The position numbers were made by a program, and so were the translations under genes. From Dehalococcoidia bacterium (GTDB lineage: Bacteria > Chloroflexota > Dehalococcoidia > SZUA-161): 42,032 bases of DNA. The notes beneath the pieces are model-generated. The model was not told the DNA's origin and searched no databases. It saw nothing but the letters and a program-made list of their open reading frames with translations. This document shows, piece after piece, positions 16,883-25,265 of this stretch (the stretch's first letter is position 1; each line of letters begins with the position of its first letter). The DNA lies in NCBI GenBank assembly GCA_011174795.1, contig DUEY01000064.1, forward strand, positions 1 to 42,032, given 5' to 3'.

Positions 16883-18220
16883 ATGGTAAGGACACCAACA
16901 CTTTGGGAAGAAACTGCGGCACTGATGGGTGGCGTTGCCGCTTTACCCGAAGATGTATCCGCCCTCGAAGCGCTGGCCGCGGACTTGCCGCCAGATGCGG
17001 CATCGCTTCTCAAGGGATTCACTAACCCTCACTATGTGAAGATGTCTATCGTAGGCCTGAAAATATTCAATACAGCTCTGACCAGCATTCTCGAAAGGCG
17101 GGCACAGGGGAAAAAGGTTGCTTTCTACTGCTTTAACTTCCCCCGTGAACTACTCGATGCTATGGATATGGCTCCGGTCTGTACTGAGGCAGCGGGCATC
17201 ATTCCGGTACTAGCACTGGGTTGTGAACAGTACATCGATGCACCGATAAACGCCGGCCTCCCCGACAGTATATGCGGAGGCCATAAGGCAAGCGTGGGTA
17301 TGATTATCGAGGAGGCGGAGATGAAACCCGATGTGATTATCAACGCTGGCCCGGGCTCTTGCGACCCCAACGCAAAGCTCCACGAATGGATGGCTGAAAC
17401 ATGGGAGGTTCCCATTTTCAATCTCGATGCGCCCTATTACCACGATGAGCGTTCGTTCCAGTACTACCGGCGAGAATTCAGACGGATGGTAGAGGGTTTG
17501 GAGGGAGTAACAGGACAGAAAGTAGACTATGATAGACTCAGGGAGATTCTGGAAAACTCCAATGAACAGGTTGAGCTCTACTGGGAAATTCAGGAACTGA
17601 AAAAGGCAAAGCCCTATCCCCTCTCCAATATATATTGCGTTCTGGTTGAATTGATGAAATATATATGGTCAGGACGCCCTGAGGCTGTAGAATACTTTAA
17701 AATCGCCCGTGATACCGCGAAGGATCTTGTGGCAAAGGGGGAAGGTGCATTCCCCAATCAGCGAGCCAGAACCCTATGGACATACAGTGGCGTCTATTTT
17801 GACATGGAGCTGTTCAGGTGGCTGGAGCAAGTAGGAGTAGCTTTTGTTCAAGATTGCTTCGGCTGGTACCCGGATAAGGTCATAGACACATCAAGCATAG
17901 ATACTATGATTGAGGGTCTGGCCGACAGGACCCTCAATCAACCCATGACGAGGCAACATAAGGGAGCCTGGGATGGCCCTGCTGGCTGGGCAGAGGATAT
18001 GATGTTCCTGTCCAAGGAGTTAGACATAGACGCATGTATCTACTCCGGTAATCTGGCGTGCAAGCAAACCTGGGGCTGTCTACGGCTGATAACAGATAAG
18101 TTAAAGAACGAGTTGGGCATCCCCACGCTAAGATTGGAAACGGATATTCTGGATAAAAGGATTACTCCGGGGTCAGTCATCAAAGAGCAAATTGAAGAGT
18201 TCATATCGACGTTAGGCTAA
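16883..18220 (+). CDS. 2-hydroxyacyl-CoA dehydratase / benzoyl-CoA reductase subunit (BcrB/BzdO/HgdA-like)
   Basis: 445 residues, close to the length of BzdO/BcrB subunits. The family layout is recognisable: KKVAFYCFNFPRELLDAMDMAP (about 74-95), GCEQYIDAPINAGLPDSICGG, NAGPGSCDPNAK, then DCFGWYPDK and NLACKQTWGCLRL near the C-terminus, giving a set of cysteines for cluster binding. It should form the catalytic heterodimer with the preceding subunit, each typically holding one [4Fe-4S] cluster. GGAGG lies upstream of ATG 16883, and the first activase gene begins only 9 bp after its stop. Whether it is a benzoyl-CoA reductase or a dehydratase cannot be settled from sequence alone. Confidence 0.88.
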   Translation: MVRTPTLWEETAALMGGVAALPEDVSALEALAADLPPDAASLLKGFTNPHYVKMSIVGLKIFNTALTSILERRAQGKKVAFYCFNFPRELLDAMDMAPVCTEAAGIIPVLALGCEQYIDAPINAGLPDSICGGHKASVGMIIEEAEMKPDVIINAGPGSCDPNAKLHEWMAETWEVPIFNLDAPYYHDERSFQYYRREFRRMVEGLEGVTGQKVDYDRLREILENSNEQVELYWEIQELKKAKPYPLSNIYCVLVELMKYIWSGRPEAVEYFKIARDTAKDLVAKGEGAFPNQRARTLWTYSGVYFDMELFRWLEQVGVAFVQDCFGWYPDKVIDTSSIDTMIEGLADRTLNQPMTRQHKGAWDGPAGWAEDMMFLSKELDIDACIYSGNLACKQTWGCLRLITDKLKNELGIPTLRLETDILDKRITPGSVIKEQIEEFISTLG

Positions 18221-18229
18221 AAAGCTATT

Positions 18230-19018
18230 ATGGTTATCGCTGGTTGTGACGTAGGTTCCTTAAGTGCTGAAGCCGTTATTATGAAAGACGGGTCTATAGT
18301 AGCCTCTGAGATAATCAGGGTCAGACCTAGGCCTGAGCAATCTGCATCCGACGTCATGGATGCGGCGCTTTCCAAAGCCGGCATGACGTACAAAGACATA
18401 GAGGGCTGTTTCAGTACTGGCTATGGGAGAGAGAAAATCCCCTTCGCCAGTGGCAACATATCTGAAATATCCTGCCATGGCAAAGGGGCTCAGTGGCTTA
18501 TCCCTTCGGTGAGGACTGTTATCGATGTCGGTGGCCAAGATTGCAAGGTTATCAAGGTTGATGAGAATGGTAAACTCGTGAATTTCGTTATGAACGATAA
18601 GTGCGCGGCGGGAACGGGAAGATTCTTAGAGTTTATGGCAAAAGTCCTGGGGATAGGAATCGAGGACCTCGGGCCTCAGGGTCTCAGTTCAGAGCAACCG
18701 GTTTCCATAACCAGCTTTTGCAGTGTCTATGCTGAGACCGAGGTGCTACACAGCATCTACGAAGGGAAAGCGGTGGCTGATATAGCGGCTGGCATCAATC
18801 ACGCCATGTCTGAGAGGGTAAAAGCCTTGGTTAAAAGGGTCGGCGTTGAGGAAGATATTTGTATTACAGGCGGGGTTGCTAAGAACACCGGTGTGGTCAA
18901 GAACTTGGAGGCAGCGTTGCAGGTAAGTGCGCAGAAGCTTACCGTGGATCCCCAGCTTATAGGTGCCCTGGGAGCAGCGCTTTTTGCCAGAGAAGCATTA
19001 GCAAATCAGAATAGGTAG
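18230..19018 (+). CDS. ASKHA-type ATPase activase (BcrA/HgdC-like)
   Basis: 262 residues, the normal size for HgdC-type activases. Phosphate-binding motifs CDVGSLSAEAV (6-16) and DVGGQDCKVI (99-108), and NDKCAAGTGRFLE with C125, are clear. The second cluster ligand is C164 (FCSVYAETEV). The 39-residue spacing between the two cysteines equals that of HgdC, whose dimer holds one bridging [4Fe-4S] cluster. The protein uses ATP hydrolysis to inject a low-potential electron into the catalytic subunits. It is encoded 9 bp after the BcrB-like gene and 17 bp before the second activase. Confidence 0.9.
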   Translation: MVIAGCDVGSLSAEAVIMKDGSIVASEIIRVRPRPEQSASDVMDAALSKAGMTYKDIEGCFSTGYGREKIPFASGNISEISCHGKGAQWLIPSVRTVIDVGGQDCKVIKVDENGKLVNFVMNDKCAAGTGRFLEFMAKVLGIGIEDLGPQGLSSEQPVSITSFCSVYAETEVLHSIYEGKAVADIAAGINHAMSERVKALVKRVGVEEDICITGGVAKNTGVVKNLEAALQVSAQKLTVDPQLIGALGAALFAREALANQNR

Positions 19019-19035
19019 TGATTCCGGAGGGGTTG

Positions 19036-19818
19036 ATGATAGTCGCGGGATTTGATTTGGGTACCCTGGCTGCTAAAGCAGTTATATTAAGAGATGGAGA
19101 GATTGTATCCTCAGAGATAAGGGGGATTAAGGCGGTACCTGAGAAGGTAGCGCAGGACATTCTGGACAAAGCGCTTTCACAAGCTGGTTTGTCTCAGGAA
19201 GACGTGGTTTACTCGGTCAGCACCGGCTGGGGCCGAAAAAGGGTCCCCTTCGCTAATCTGGATATGGCCGATATGCCATGTCTGGCCAAAGGGGCCAAAT
19301 GGCTAATTCCCTCAGCGAGGACTGTGATCGATGTTGGCGGTCAGAGTATCAGAGCACTCAGTATTAATGAGGCAGGAAAGGTACTTGAATATAACACCAA
19401 TGATAAGTGCGCTGCTGCGACCGGGAGATTTCTTGAACTCGTTGCTGAAGCTTTGGAATTGAAGCTGGAAGAGCTTGCGTCGCTAGCTGCTCAATCGAAG
19501 GAACCCGCTAAGATTTCATCCCAATGCTGTGTATTCGCCGAGTCCGAGGTTGTAACCTTAGTGAATGAAGGTATAAATCTAATTGACATAGTGGCCGGGG
19601 TTCACGATTCTATTGTACGAAGGCTAGCCGCTACATCAGGTACTATTGGTATAGTAGAAGACGTTGTCATGACAGGCGGATGTGCCAAGAATGAAAGACT
19701 AGTCGGGAGCCTAGGTAAGCAGTTGAAGGTCGATATTAAAACAGTGGATGTAGATCCCCAGCTTGTAGGAGCCATAGGAGCGGCAGTCATTGCACAGGAA
19801 AAAGCGAGTGCAGCCTAA
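19036..19818 (+). CDS. Second ASKHA-type activase subunit (BcrD-like)
   Basis: About 260 residues, homologous along its whole length to the preceding activase. Motifs are FDLGTLAAKAV (6-16), VGGQSIRALS, NDKCAAATGRFLE with C125, and CCVFAESEV with C164/C165. Compared with its partner, GGQD has become GGQS and AAGTG has become AAATG, so the two chains differ in the nucleotide/cluster loops. This fits a heterodimeric activase as in BcrA-BcrD. ATG 19036 is chosen because GGAGGGG (19025-19031) lies just upstream; a GTG at 19018 would place that site inside the coding region. Last gene of the reductase set. Confidence 0.88.
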   Translation: MIVAGFDLGTLAAKAVILRDGEIVSSEIRGIKAVPEKVAQDILDKALSQAGLSQEDVVYSVSTGWGRKRVPFANLDMADMPCLAKGAKWLIPSARTVIDVGGQSIRALSINEAGKVLEYNTNDKCAAATGRFLELVAEALELKLEELASLAAQSKEPAKISSQCCVFAESEVVTLVNEGINLIDIVAGVHDSIVRRLAATSGTIGIVEDVVMTGGCAKNERLVGSLGKQLKVDIKTVDVDPQLVGAIGAAVIAQEKASAA

Positions 19819-19879
19819 CTTGGTCAGGGTGTAAACAAGCTCCGAACAAGTTCCTATCCCCCAATGTGCCAAGCCTTTT

Positions 19880-19919
19880 AGCTCCTTCATGCAGACTGTC
19901 CTTATCAGGACAGGGAGCT
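19880..19919 (+). other. Two-part hairpin downstream of the activase genes
   Basis: AGCTCC (19880-19885) pairs with GGAGCT (19914-19919), and inside it CTGTCC (19896-19901) pairs with GGACAG (19908-19913) over a 6-nt loop. No T-run follows, so it is not a classic terminator. It may be an mRNA processing or attenuation structure between the activases and the ACS-like gene. Confidence 0.4.
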
Positions 19920-20006
19920 CTAAATAGAAGTTAAAGTTTACGAATTCCGCTAATCATCAGCAGATCACCCATTATGAATATTTAACAGAAGAAGGAACGT
20001 AACAAT

Positions 20007-20801
20007 TTGGAACCTTTTGATGTTCATATAGAGAAACTGTCTAGATACCTGAATGATGTAAAGAGGAAAAGACAATTCAGGGAAATAAGGTGTCCTACGG
20101 GGTCTGCTGAGCTTCTGGAAGATTTGCCTGTTTTTGTTGGCAACTTAGAAAAAGCAAATCTCATCCTGAAGGAAGATACAGCCGTTGAGTTGGGAAACCC
20201 AAGCGTTGCCTCATGTGCATTCCTTTTATGGACCCCGAACCTATCCCTGGTTAGAGACGGCGTAATAAACTTAATAGGTCCCGATATTCAAGAAGCAATA
20301 GGTGAGAGTCTGCCCTTTGCGCAGGTGCTCGTTGTTGGTGGTGCCGAAATCAAGGCCCAGCATCACCTGCTACTCGAGCAACATCACGTTATCTCGAATA
20401 AAATAGAGGGGTATATGGTTAGGGCGGCACCCCAGCGCCAACGGATGTGGACCAGGGTAAGCAAGGAGGCAGTGGAAAAAGGATTAACTTTTGAGGTTTT
20501 GGGCAGAGCCCTGATGGCGATTTATAAATCGGAATTGCCGGTAATAGAAGCGACAGAGGTTATCTTCATCACCTCAAGCAAGGAGGATGTCAAAGGGCTG
20601 GAAAGCATAGCTGCTGATGTACACAGGATCAAGGATAAGGCATTGAGCAGCAAGTTCATAGTAAAAGACGATGGTTCTTATGAGTGCACTAGCGAGTACG
20701 CCGATTGTACAGAGTGCCCAGAGCAAGATATCTGTGATGAAATCAGGGATATCATCCGCCTCAGACGAAAGAGGCGAGTCGCCAGCAACTCCTCCAAATA
20801 A
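20007..20801 (+). CDS. CO dehydrogenase/acetyl-CoA synthase beta-subunit-like protein (short form)
   Basis: 264 residues. The middle part (LVVGGAEIKAQHHLLLEQHHVISNK, then IEGYMVRAAPQRQRMWTRVSKEAVEKGLTFEVLGRAL) resembles the N-terminal domain of CODH/ACS beta subunits, but the protein is far too short for ACS and lacks its Ni-cluster domain. The C-terminus carries C227-x6-C234-x2-C237-x5-C243 before a basic tail. The start is TTG 20007, with AAGGA 10 nt upstream. A CooC-like ATPase follows after 21 bp. No catalytic CODH/ACS gene is in the window, so it may be a cluster carrier or accessory protein. The ACS relationship is by recollection and should be tested. Confidence 0.6.
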   Translation: MEPFDVHIEKLSRYLNDVKRKRQFREIRCPTGSAELLEDLPVFVGNLEKANLILKEDTAVELGNPSVASCAFLLWTPNLSLVRDGVINLIGPDIQEAIGESLPFAQVLVVGGAEIKAQHHLLLEQHHVISNKIEGYMVRAAPQRQRMWTRVSKEAVEKGLTFEVLGRALMAIYKSELPVIEATEVIFITSSKEDVKGLESIAADVHRIKDKALSSKFIVKDDGSYECTSEYADCTECPEQDICDEIRDIIRLRRKRRVASNSSK

Positions 20802-20822
20802 CTTGATACGGGGGATGACCAT

Positions 20823-21635
20823 ATGCAGGAATCCTTAAAATCGAATAACTTAAATGGCAGATTAATTGCAATGTGTGGCAAAGGCGGCGTAGGGAAAACC
20901 GCACTCACAGCATTAATGATTAAAATACTTGTAAGTAGCGGAAATCATCTTAAGCTCTTAGCCATAGATGCTGACCCTGCAATGGGTCTCCCTATCGCTC
21001 TCGGCGTCGATATAAAAAAAACCATGGGAGCAGTACGCGACGAGATAATAAGGACGGCAAGGACAGCGAAAGATGAGAGGAAAATAGAGTTAGCTGATAT
21101 GCTCGACTATATGGTATTTGAAGCCCTTACAGAACTCGATGGATACAGCCTTATAGCTATGGGAAGATCGGAGGCAGGCGGGTGCTATTGCCCAGTCAAT
21201 GACCTTCTGAGAAGCGCTATAGAAGAACTTTCCAAGGGTTTCGACATCGTTATCATCGATGGTGAAGCCGGGCTGGAACAAATACATAGAAATGTGATGC
21301 GAAACATAGATACACTTATAGCTATTACCGATAAATCTGCTAGGGGACTTCAAGTTGTAGATACTATTAAGAAAATGGCAATGAGTGGTAAAGTGATACG
21401 ATGTAGCAGGATGGGGATGGTCATTAACAGGATAAGAGCAGAAGAGAAAGAGCAGGCAATAAAATCAGCCCGTGAGATAGATATTGAAATTCTTGGCTGT
21501 ATTCCTGAAGATGACAATATAGCTCAAAACGATTTCATCGGCAAGCCTATACTTGATATTGAGGACACCTCCCCCAGCATTGCGGCTGTGAAAGACATTG
21601 TCGTTAAGCTAGACGTGCTACCCTCGTCAGCATAA
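20823..21635 (+). CDS. CooC-type P-loop ATPase (nickel insertion / metalloenzyme maturation)
   Basis: 270 residues. The deviant Walker A is MCGKGGVGKTALTA (17-30), followed by the switch segment AIDADPAMGLP, the metal-binding CxC at C121-Y-C123 (GGCYCPVNDLLR) and Walker B VIIDGEAGLEQIHRN. The CxC plus MinD-like fold is the signature of CooC/AcsF, dimeric ATPases that deliver nickel to CODH or ACS. The ribosome site GGGGGATGA precedes ATG 20823. It pairs with the ACS-beta-like gene. Whether its client is an ACS elsewhere in the genome or a local enzyme is open. Confidence 0.82.
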   Translation: MQESLKSNNLNGRLIAMCGKGGVGKTALTALMIKILVSSGNHLKLLAIDADPAMGLPIALGVDIKKTMGAVRDEIIRTARTAKDERKIELADMLDYMVFEALTELDGYSLIAMGRSEAGGCYCPVNDLLRSAIEELSKGFDIVIIDGEAGLEQIHRNVMRNIDTLIAITDKSARGLQVVDTIKKMAMSGKVIRCSRMGMVINRIRAEEKEQAIKSAREIDIEILGCIPEDDNIAQNDFIGKPILDIEDTSPSIAAVKDIVVKLDVLPSSA

Positions 21636-21835
21636 GCTACAGTACAACAATTAAGGTATGCCAAATTCTGGCTACGTATACAAGTACTGGACTCCCCATT
21701 GTATAATTAATTGCAGATATAATCGGTAGATAATTCGTCTAAAAAGTGTATAATATAATCCACGCAACCGCCGGAGCCGGGCTGCACTGATATAGTACAG
21801 CTATAGGCTGAGCAGATTTCAGCAAGTAGAATATA

Positions 21836-23065
21836 ATGAGTAATAGCTTCGTCAATATAATTAAAATTCTTATTATTCTTGCTTTGACTTTCAGCCTATC
21901 ATTTGCCACAACCGTAACATTAGACGCAGCAGGACCGACGTTAACCTTATCCCCAACATCCGGCCCGATTGGCACGAAGGTATCAGTAAGCTTTTGCGAC
22001 AAAGATCTCGCGGGAAGAACCATTGGAATCGGCAATATAACATTCGATGGAATGCCCATGAACAACAGGGTGATCCAGCTTGACTCCGACGGCTGCTTGT
22101 GCGCTACCTATTTTACCGTGCCATATGTGGACCTGGTCAATGGTTTCGGCACCCCGTTAGATGCAGAATCTTTTACAGTAGAGGTTAAAGTAAGCGGTGT
22201 CGGTCCGCAGGATCAGCCAAGCACAAAACCATTTACAGTTACTCGACCCGGTTTAATTCTCTCTGCATACTCAGGCTACAAAGGTGGGACAGTGACGGTT
22301 AGCGGAACCGGTTGGCCACAGCGCACGCCCGGTGCGGTAACCGTTACTATTGAGGGTGCCGGCACCGCAATAAAGAAGAACGCCACACCAGATTCATCGG
22401 GCGCATTCAGCATCAGTTACACCGCGCCGCCAACAGACGATGCCTATTTCCAAGATGTAGGGGCTGATTGCGACAGGTACCTCCAAGTTTGGGCGCAGGA
22501 TATTTTGGGCAATGTAGCACCTAAGCCGACGAATAAGAGAAAGTTCTGCTTGAAGGCAGCTTACCTAACTCTAGACCCCAAGAGCGGACCGCCCGGTACA
22601 TCGGTTAAGGTCACCGGCGCAGGATTTCAGCCTCAGACATCTGTCGAGGACCTTAAGATCGCCAATACCATGATATTTGCGCCCAACCTGATGACTAACA
22701 CAGTTGGCACTTTTACCACGACCTTCCCTGCCCCTACCTTACCCCTTGGTTGCCAGGTAGTCAGCGCCACAGTGGCAGGCTTGACTCTCGGCGAATGTTT
22801 CACAATTACCGAGCCCTCTCTCTGGGGTGCCTTGGACGGAGAATTGGAGATACCTGTGGAAGATGCGCTGGCGACCATAAGCGACAAGCTTATCCGGGTG
22901 TGGGGCTATTATAACGGGGAATGGAGAGTCTACGACCCTAACGACCCTCTTGGCAGCAACCTTACCGGCCTCATAAGCGGCAGGGCTTATTGGATTAAAC
23001 TCAGTGAAGATTGCACCCTGATATTCAGACAACTTAAAGCGGGCTGGAATAACATCGGCTGGTGA
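21836..23065 (+). CDS. Secreted protein with three Ig-like (IPT/TIG-type) repeats
   Basis: 409 residues. A signal peptide is evident (hydrophobic about 8-26, cleavage near the following Ala residues). Three related repeats begin near residues 35 (LTLSPTSGPIGTKVSVSF), 140 (LILSAYSGYKGGTVTVSGTGW) and 243 (YLTLDPKSGPPGTSVKVTGAGF), typical of IPT/TIG-like surface folds. The C-terminal about 75 residues are aromatic-rich and end in AGWNNIGW, a module I associate with secreted proteins of Chloroflexota. No sortase motif or membrane anchor. The ribosome site is weak; TATAAT-like boxes lie in the 200 bp upstream. Likely adhesion or envelope role. Confidence 0.65.
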   Translation: MSNSFVNIIKILIILALTFSLSFATTVTLDAAGPTLTLSPTSGPIGTKVSVSFCDKDLAGRTIGIGNITFDGMPMNNRVIQLDSDGCLCATYFTVPYVDLVNGFGTPLDAESFTVEVKVSGVGPQDQPSTKPFTVTRPGLILSAYSGYKGGTVTVSGTGWPQRTPGAVTVTIEGAGTAIKKNATPDSSGAFSISYTAPPTDDAYFQDVGADCDRYLQVWAQDILGNVAPKPTNKRKFCLKAAYLTLDPKSGPPGTSVKVTGAGFQPQTSVEDLKIANTMIFAPNLMTNTVGTFTTTFPAPTLPLGCQVVSATVAGLTLGECFTITEPSLWGALDGELEIPVEDALATISDKLIRVWGYYNGEWRVYDPNDPLGSNLTGLISGRAYWIKLSEDCTLIFRQLKAGWNNIGW

Positions 23066-23125
23066 TGCGAGAAGCGCTCTACCTCCATCTCTAATGAAAT
23101 AGCCTACTGCCTATAATAGACGTAG

Positions 23126-24340
23126 CTACGCCTCCCTCACACACCTCACTATCTCCCGCAATCCAGGTTTTTTGCCATACATCAGGAGAAACACGCGGAA
23201 TAACTTGCTCGCAATCCATATGGTTAATATCGCCGATGCTACCAGTATAATGATGCTAAGAGCAATTTCCCAAGCAGCCAAGGAATCTCTCGAAATCCGC
23301 ATCATGGCTGCTATGGGGGCTGACAGAGGGAAGAGGGTAAGCGCTCTCGCAAAGGCACCCTCCGGATTGCCGATGATAAAGAAGTTGAGCCAGAGCGGCA
23401 GCATAGCAGGTAGAACGATAATGCCCGACAAACTATGTGCTTCTTTGGCAGTGGAGCACAGCGAACCGACGGCAGCATAGTAGGCAGCGAACAAGAGATA
23501 GCCCAAGATAAAATACACTATTCCCCAAGCAAAGACACTTGCAGTAATAGAGAGTTCACTCAGAAACGGGATATTTACCGATGCTATCCTGATAAAAATC
23601 CAGATAGCGATAAACCATACGGCTATCTGGAGCAGACCCGCGGTGCCGAGTCCTAGCACCTTCCCCACTAATAGCTGACTTGATGATACAGAGGAAAGGA
23701 GAACCTCTATAACCCTGTTCTCCTTTTCCTCGGTTACACTCTGAAGAAGGTAACCTGACGAGAATAATATGGCGAAAGCAAATAGCAGACCAAAGACAAT
23801 GGGCAAGACATACCTGCTTGCTGCGTCCTGTTCCGATGCTATCTCACCGCTTTCATCCAGCTGTATGGTATTCAGCCCCATTGGAACCTTGGCGCGTTCT
23901 AAGAGCTCACTGCTAACCTCGTCCCCCAGTAAATTGGAGAGCAGGAAGTCCTCTATACCCCTCCAGACATCGTCTGGAACCTCAAATTCGTTCTCTATTA
24001 TGTACCTGGTGATGAGCCCGCTGGAGAGGTAGTCCGAGGGAATGATGAAGTATTCAGCGACCTCACAAGCAACTAATGCCTCTCTGGCTTCCTCACCGTT
24101 TGTGTAAGGTATAAAGGTGATATCATCCTGACGTGTGTACTCAGTGAACGCTCCCACATTATCCACATAGCCTATCTTCTTCTCCGCTGGGGCACCGGGT
24201 TCGCGCCAGTGCTCCACTCCCTGATATATGCCATATCCCAGGAATAGCAAGAGTGGTATCGCCAGAGTAGCGACAATGAATGTTTTCTTTTTCAGGATTT
24301 GTTTGAACTCATACCTAATTATGATTAGCGTCTTTTTCAT
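23126..24340 (-). CDS. ABC-2 type transporter permease (NatB-like)
   Basis: 404 residues. There is one N-terminal membrane segment (about 20-41), a large external domain (about 42-175), then about five C-terminal membrane segments, including YVLPIVFGLLFAFAILFSSG and the VTEEKENRVIEVLLSS connector characteristic of Na+-exporter-like ABC-2 permeases. The ATG overlaps the stop of the ATPase gene (TAATG), indicating translational coupling. It forms an exporter with the adjacent ATPase; the substrate could be sodium, a drug or a peptide. Last gene of a minus-strand run that starts with the RND protein. Confidence 0.88.
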   Translation of the reverse strand: MKKTLIIIRYEFKQILKKKTFIVATLAIPLLLFLGYGIYQGVEHWREPGAPAEKKIGYVDNVGAFTEYTRQDDITFIPYTNGEEAREALVACEVAEYFIIPSDYLSSGLITRYIIENEFEVPDDVWRGIEDFLLSNLLGDEVSSELLERAKVPMGLNTIQLDESGEIASEQDAASRYVLPIVFGLLFAFAILFSSGYLLQSVTEEKENRVIEVLLSSVSSSQLLVGKVLGLGTAGLLQIAVWFIAIWIFIRIASVNIPFLSELSITASVFAWGIVYFILGYLLFAAYYAAVGSLCSTAKEAHSLSGIIVLPAMLPLWLNFFIIGNPEGAFARALTLFPLSAPIAAMMRISRDSLAAWEIALSIIILVASAILTIWIASKLFRVFLLMYGKKPGLREIVRCVREA

Positions 24341-25230
24341 TACCCGCCCTTCGCCACCTTAATGAATATCTCATTAAGAGACGGCGTTGATATCTCGAAC
24401 CGCTCTAAGGTTACGCCTCTGTTAATTAACGTCGCTATTATTTGCGAAGGCTGTGTATGTTGATCCAGAAAAAGCTCCGTATATTTCGCATGTTCTTTTC
24501 TTCCGACAACACCTGGTAGTTCTTCCGGTATCGAGTCACATTTCAAAAACACGGAGTTGCTCCTGAACCTAGACTTAATCTCAATAAGGCTGCCATACAG
24601 TACAGCTTCTCCCTTGTTTATCATCAGGACTCTATCGCAAAGCTCCTCTATCTGATTCATCATGTGAGTGCTCAGGATAATAGACTTGCCTTGGTCCCGT
24701 TGCTCAAGGATAAACCCTTTCAAGAGTTCGGTATTAACCGGGTCAAGTCCCGCGAACGGCTCGTCGAGAACTATGAGTTCCGGATTATGCAAAATAGTAA
24801 CGATTAACTGTATTATCTGCCCCATACCCCTGCTCAGTTCTTCAACCTTCTTGTCTTTGTGCTGTACCATACCAACACGTTCCAATAGTTCGGCTGCTCT
24901 CTCCTTCGCCTGGCTGCTACTCACTCCTTTTAGCGCTCCCAAATAGACCAGCGATTCTAAGACCGTGTTCTTTTTATAGAGACCTCTTTCCTCGGGTAAA
25001 TAACCTATCCTGTTCTTCGTCTGTTCCTCTATAGACTGACCAAATATCTCTATTTCTCCGGAGTCCGGCCTGATAATATCCATAAGCATACGTAGAGTAG
25101 TCGTCTTACCAGCGCCATTGGGGCCAACCATGCCGAAAATCTCGCCCTGAGCCATACCGAAAGACAGGTCATGCACCGCTCTGGTACCTCTGAATGATTT
25201 GCTCACCTGGAATACGTCAATTACATTCAT
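24340..25230 (-). CDS. ABC transporter ATP-binding protein (NatA-like)
   Basis: 296 residues. Walker A is GPNGAGKTT (36-44), the signature is LSRGMGQ (132-138) in place of LSGGQ, and Walker B is LIVLDEPFAGLDP (152-164). A C-terminal about 80-residue extension is typical of NatA/CcmA-like ATPases of ABC-2 exporters. Translation is coupled to the permease by the one-base stop/start overlap. The DUF166 gene is 35 bp upstream, so these probably share a transcript. Function: powers the adjacent permease from the cytoplasmic side. Confidence 0.92.
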   Translation of the reverse strand: MNVIDVFQVSKSFRGTRAVHDLSFGMAQGEIFGMVGPNGAGKTTTLRMLMDIIRPDSGEIEIFGQSIEEQTKNRIGYLPEERGLYKKNTVLESLVYLGALKGVSSSQAKERAAELLERVGMVQHKDKKVEELSRGMGQIIQLIVTILHNPELIVLDEPFAGLDPVNTELLKGFILEQRDQGKSIILSTHMMNQIEELCDRVLMINKGEAVLYGSLIEIKSRFRSNSVFLKCDSIPEELPGVVGRKEHAKYTELFLDQHTQPSQIIATLINRGVTLERFEISTPSLNEIFIKVAKGG

Positions 25231-25265
25231 ATTCTTATCTTCTCATTATTAATATAAGTCAGCCA

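Noticed and set aside
15661-19818. Firm assignment as benzoyl-CoA reductase (bcr/bzd symbols)
   Set aside because: The fold, order and lengths fit, but dehydratases and double-cubane proteins share them and no aromatic-pathway genes are in the window, so symbols were left blank.
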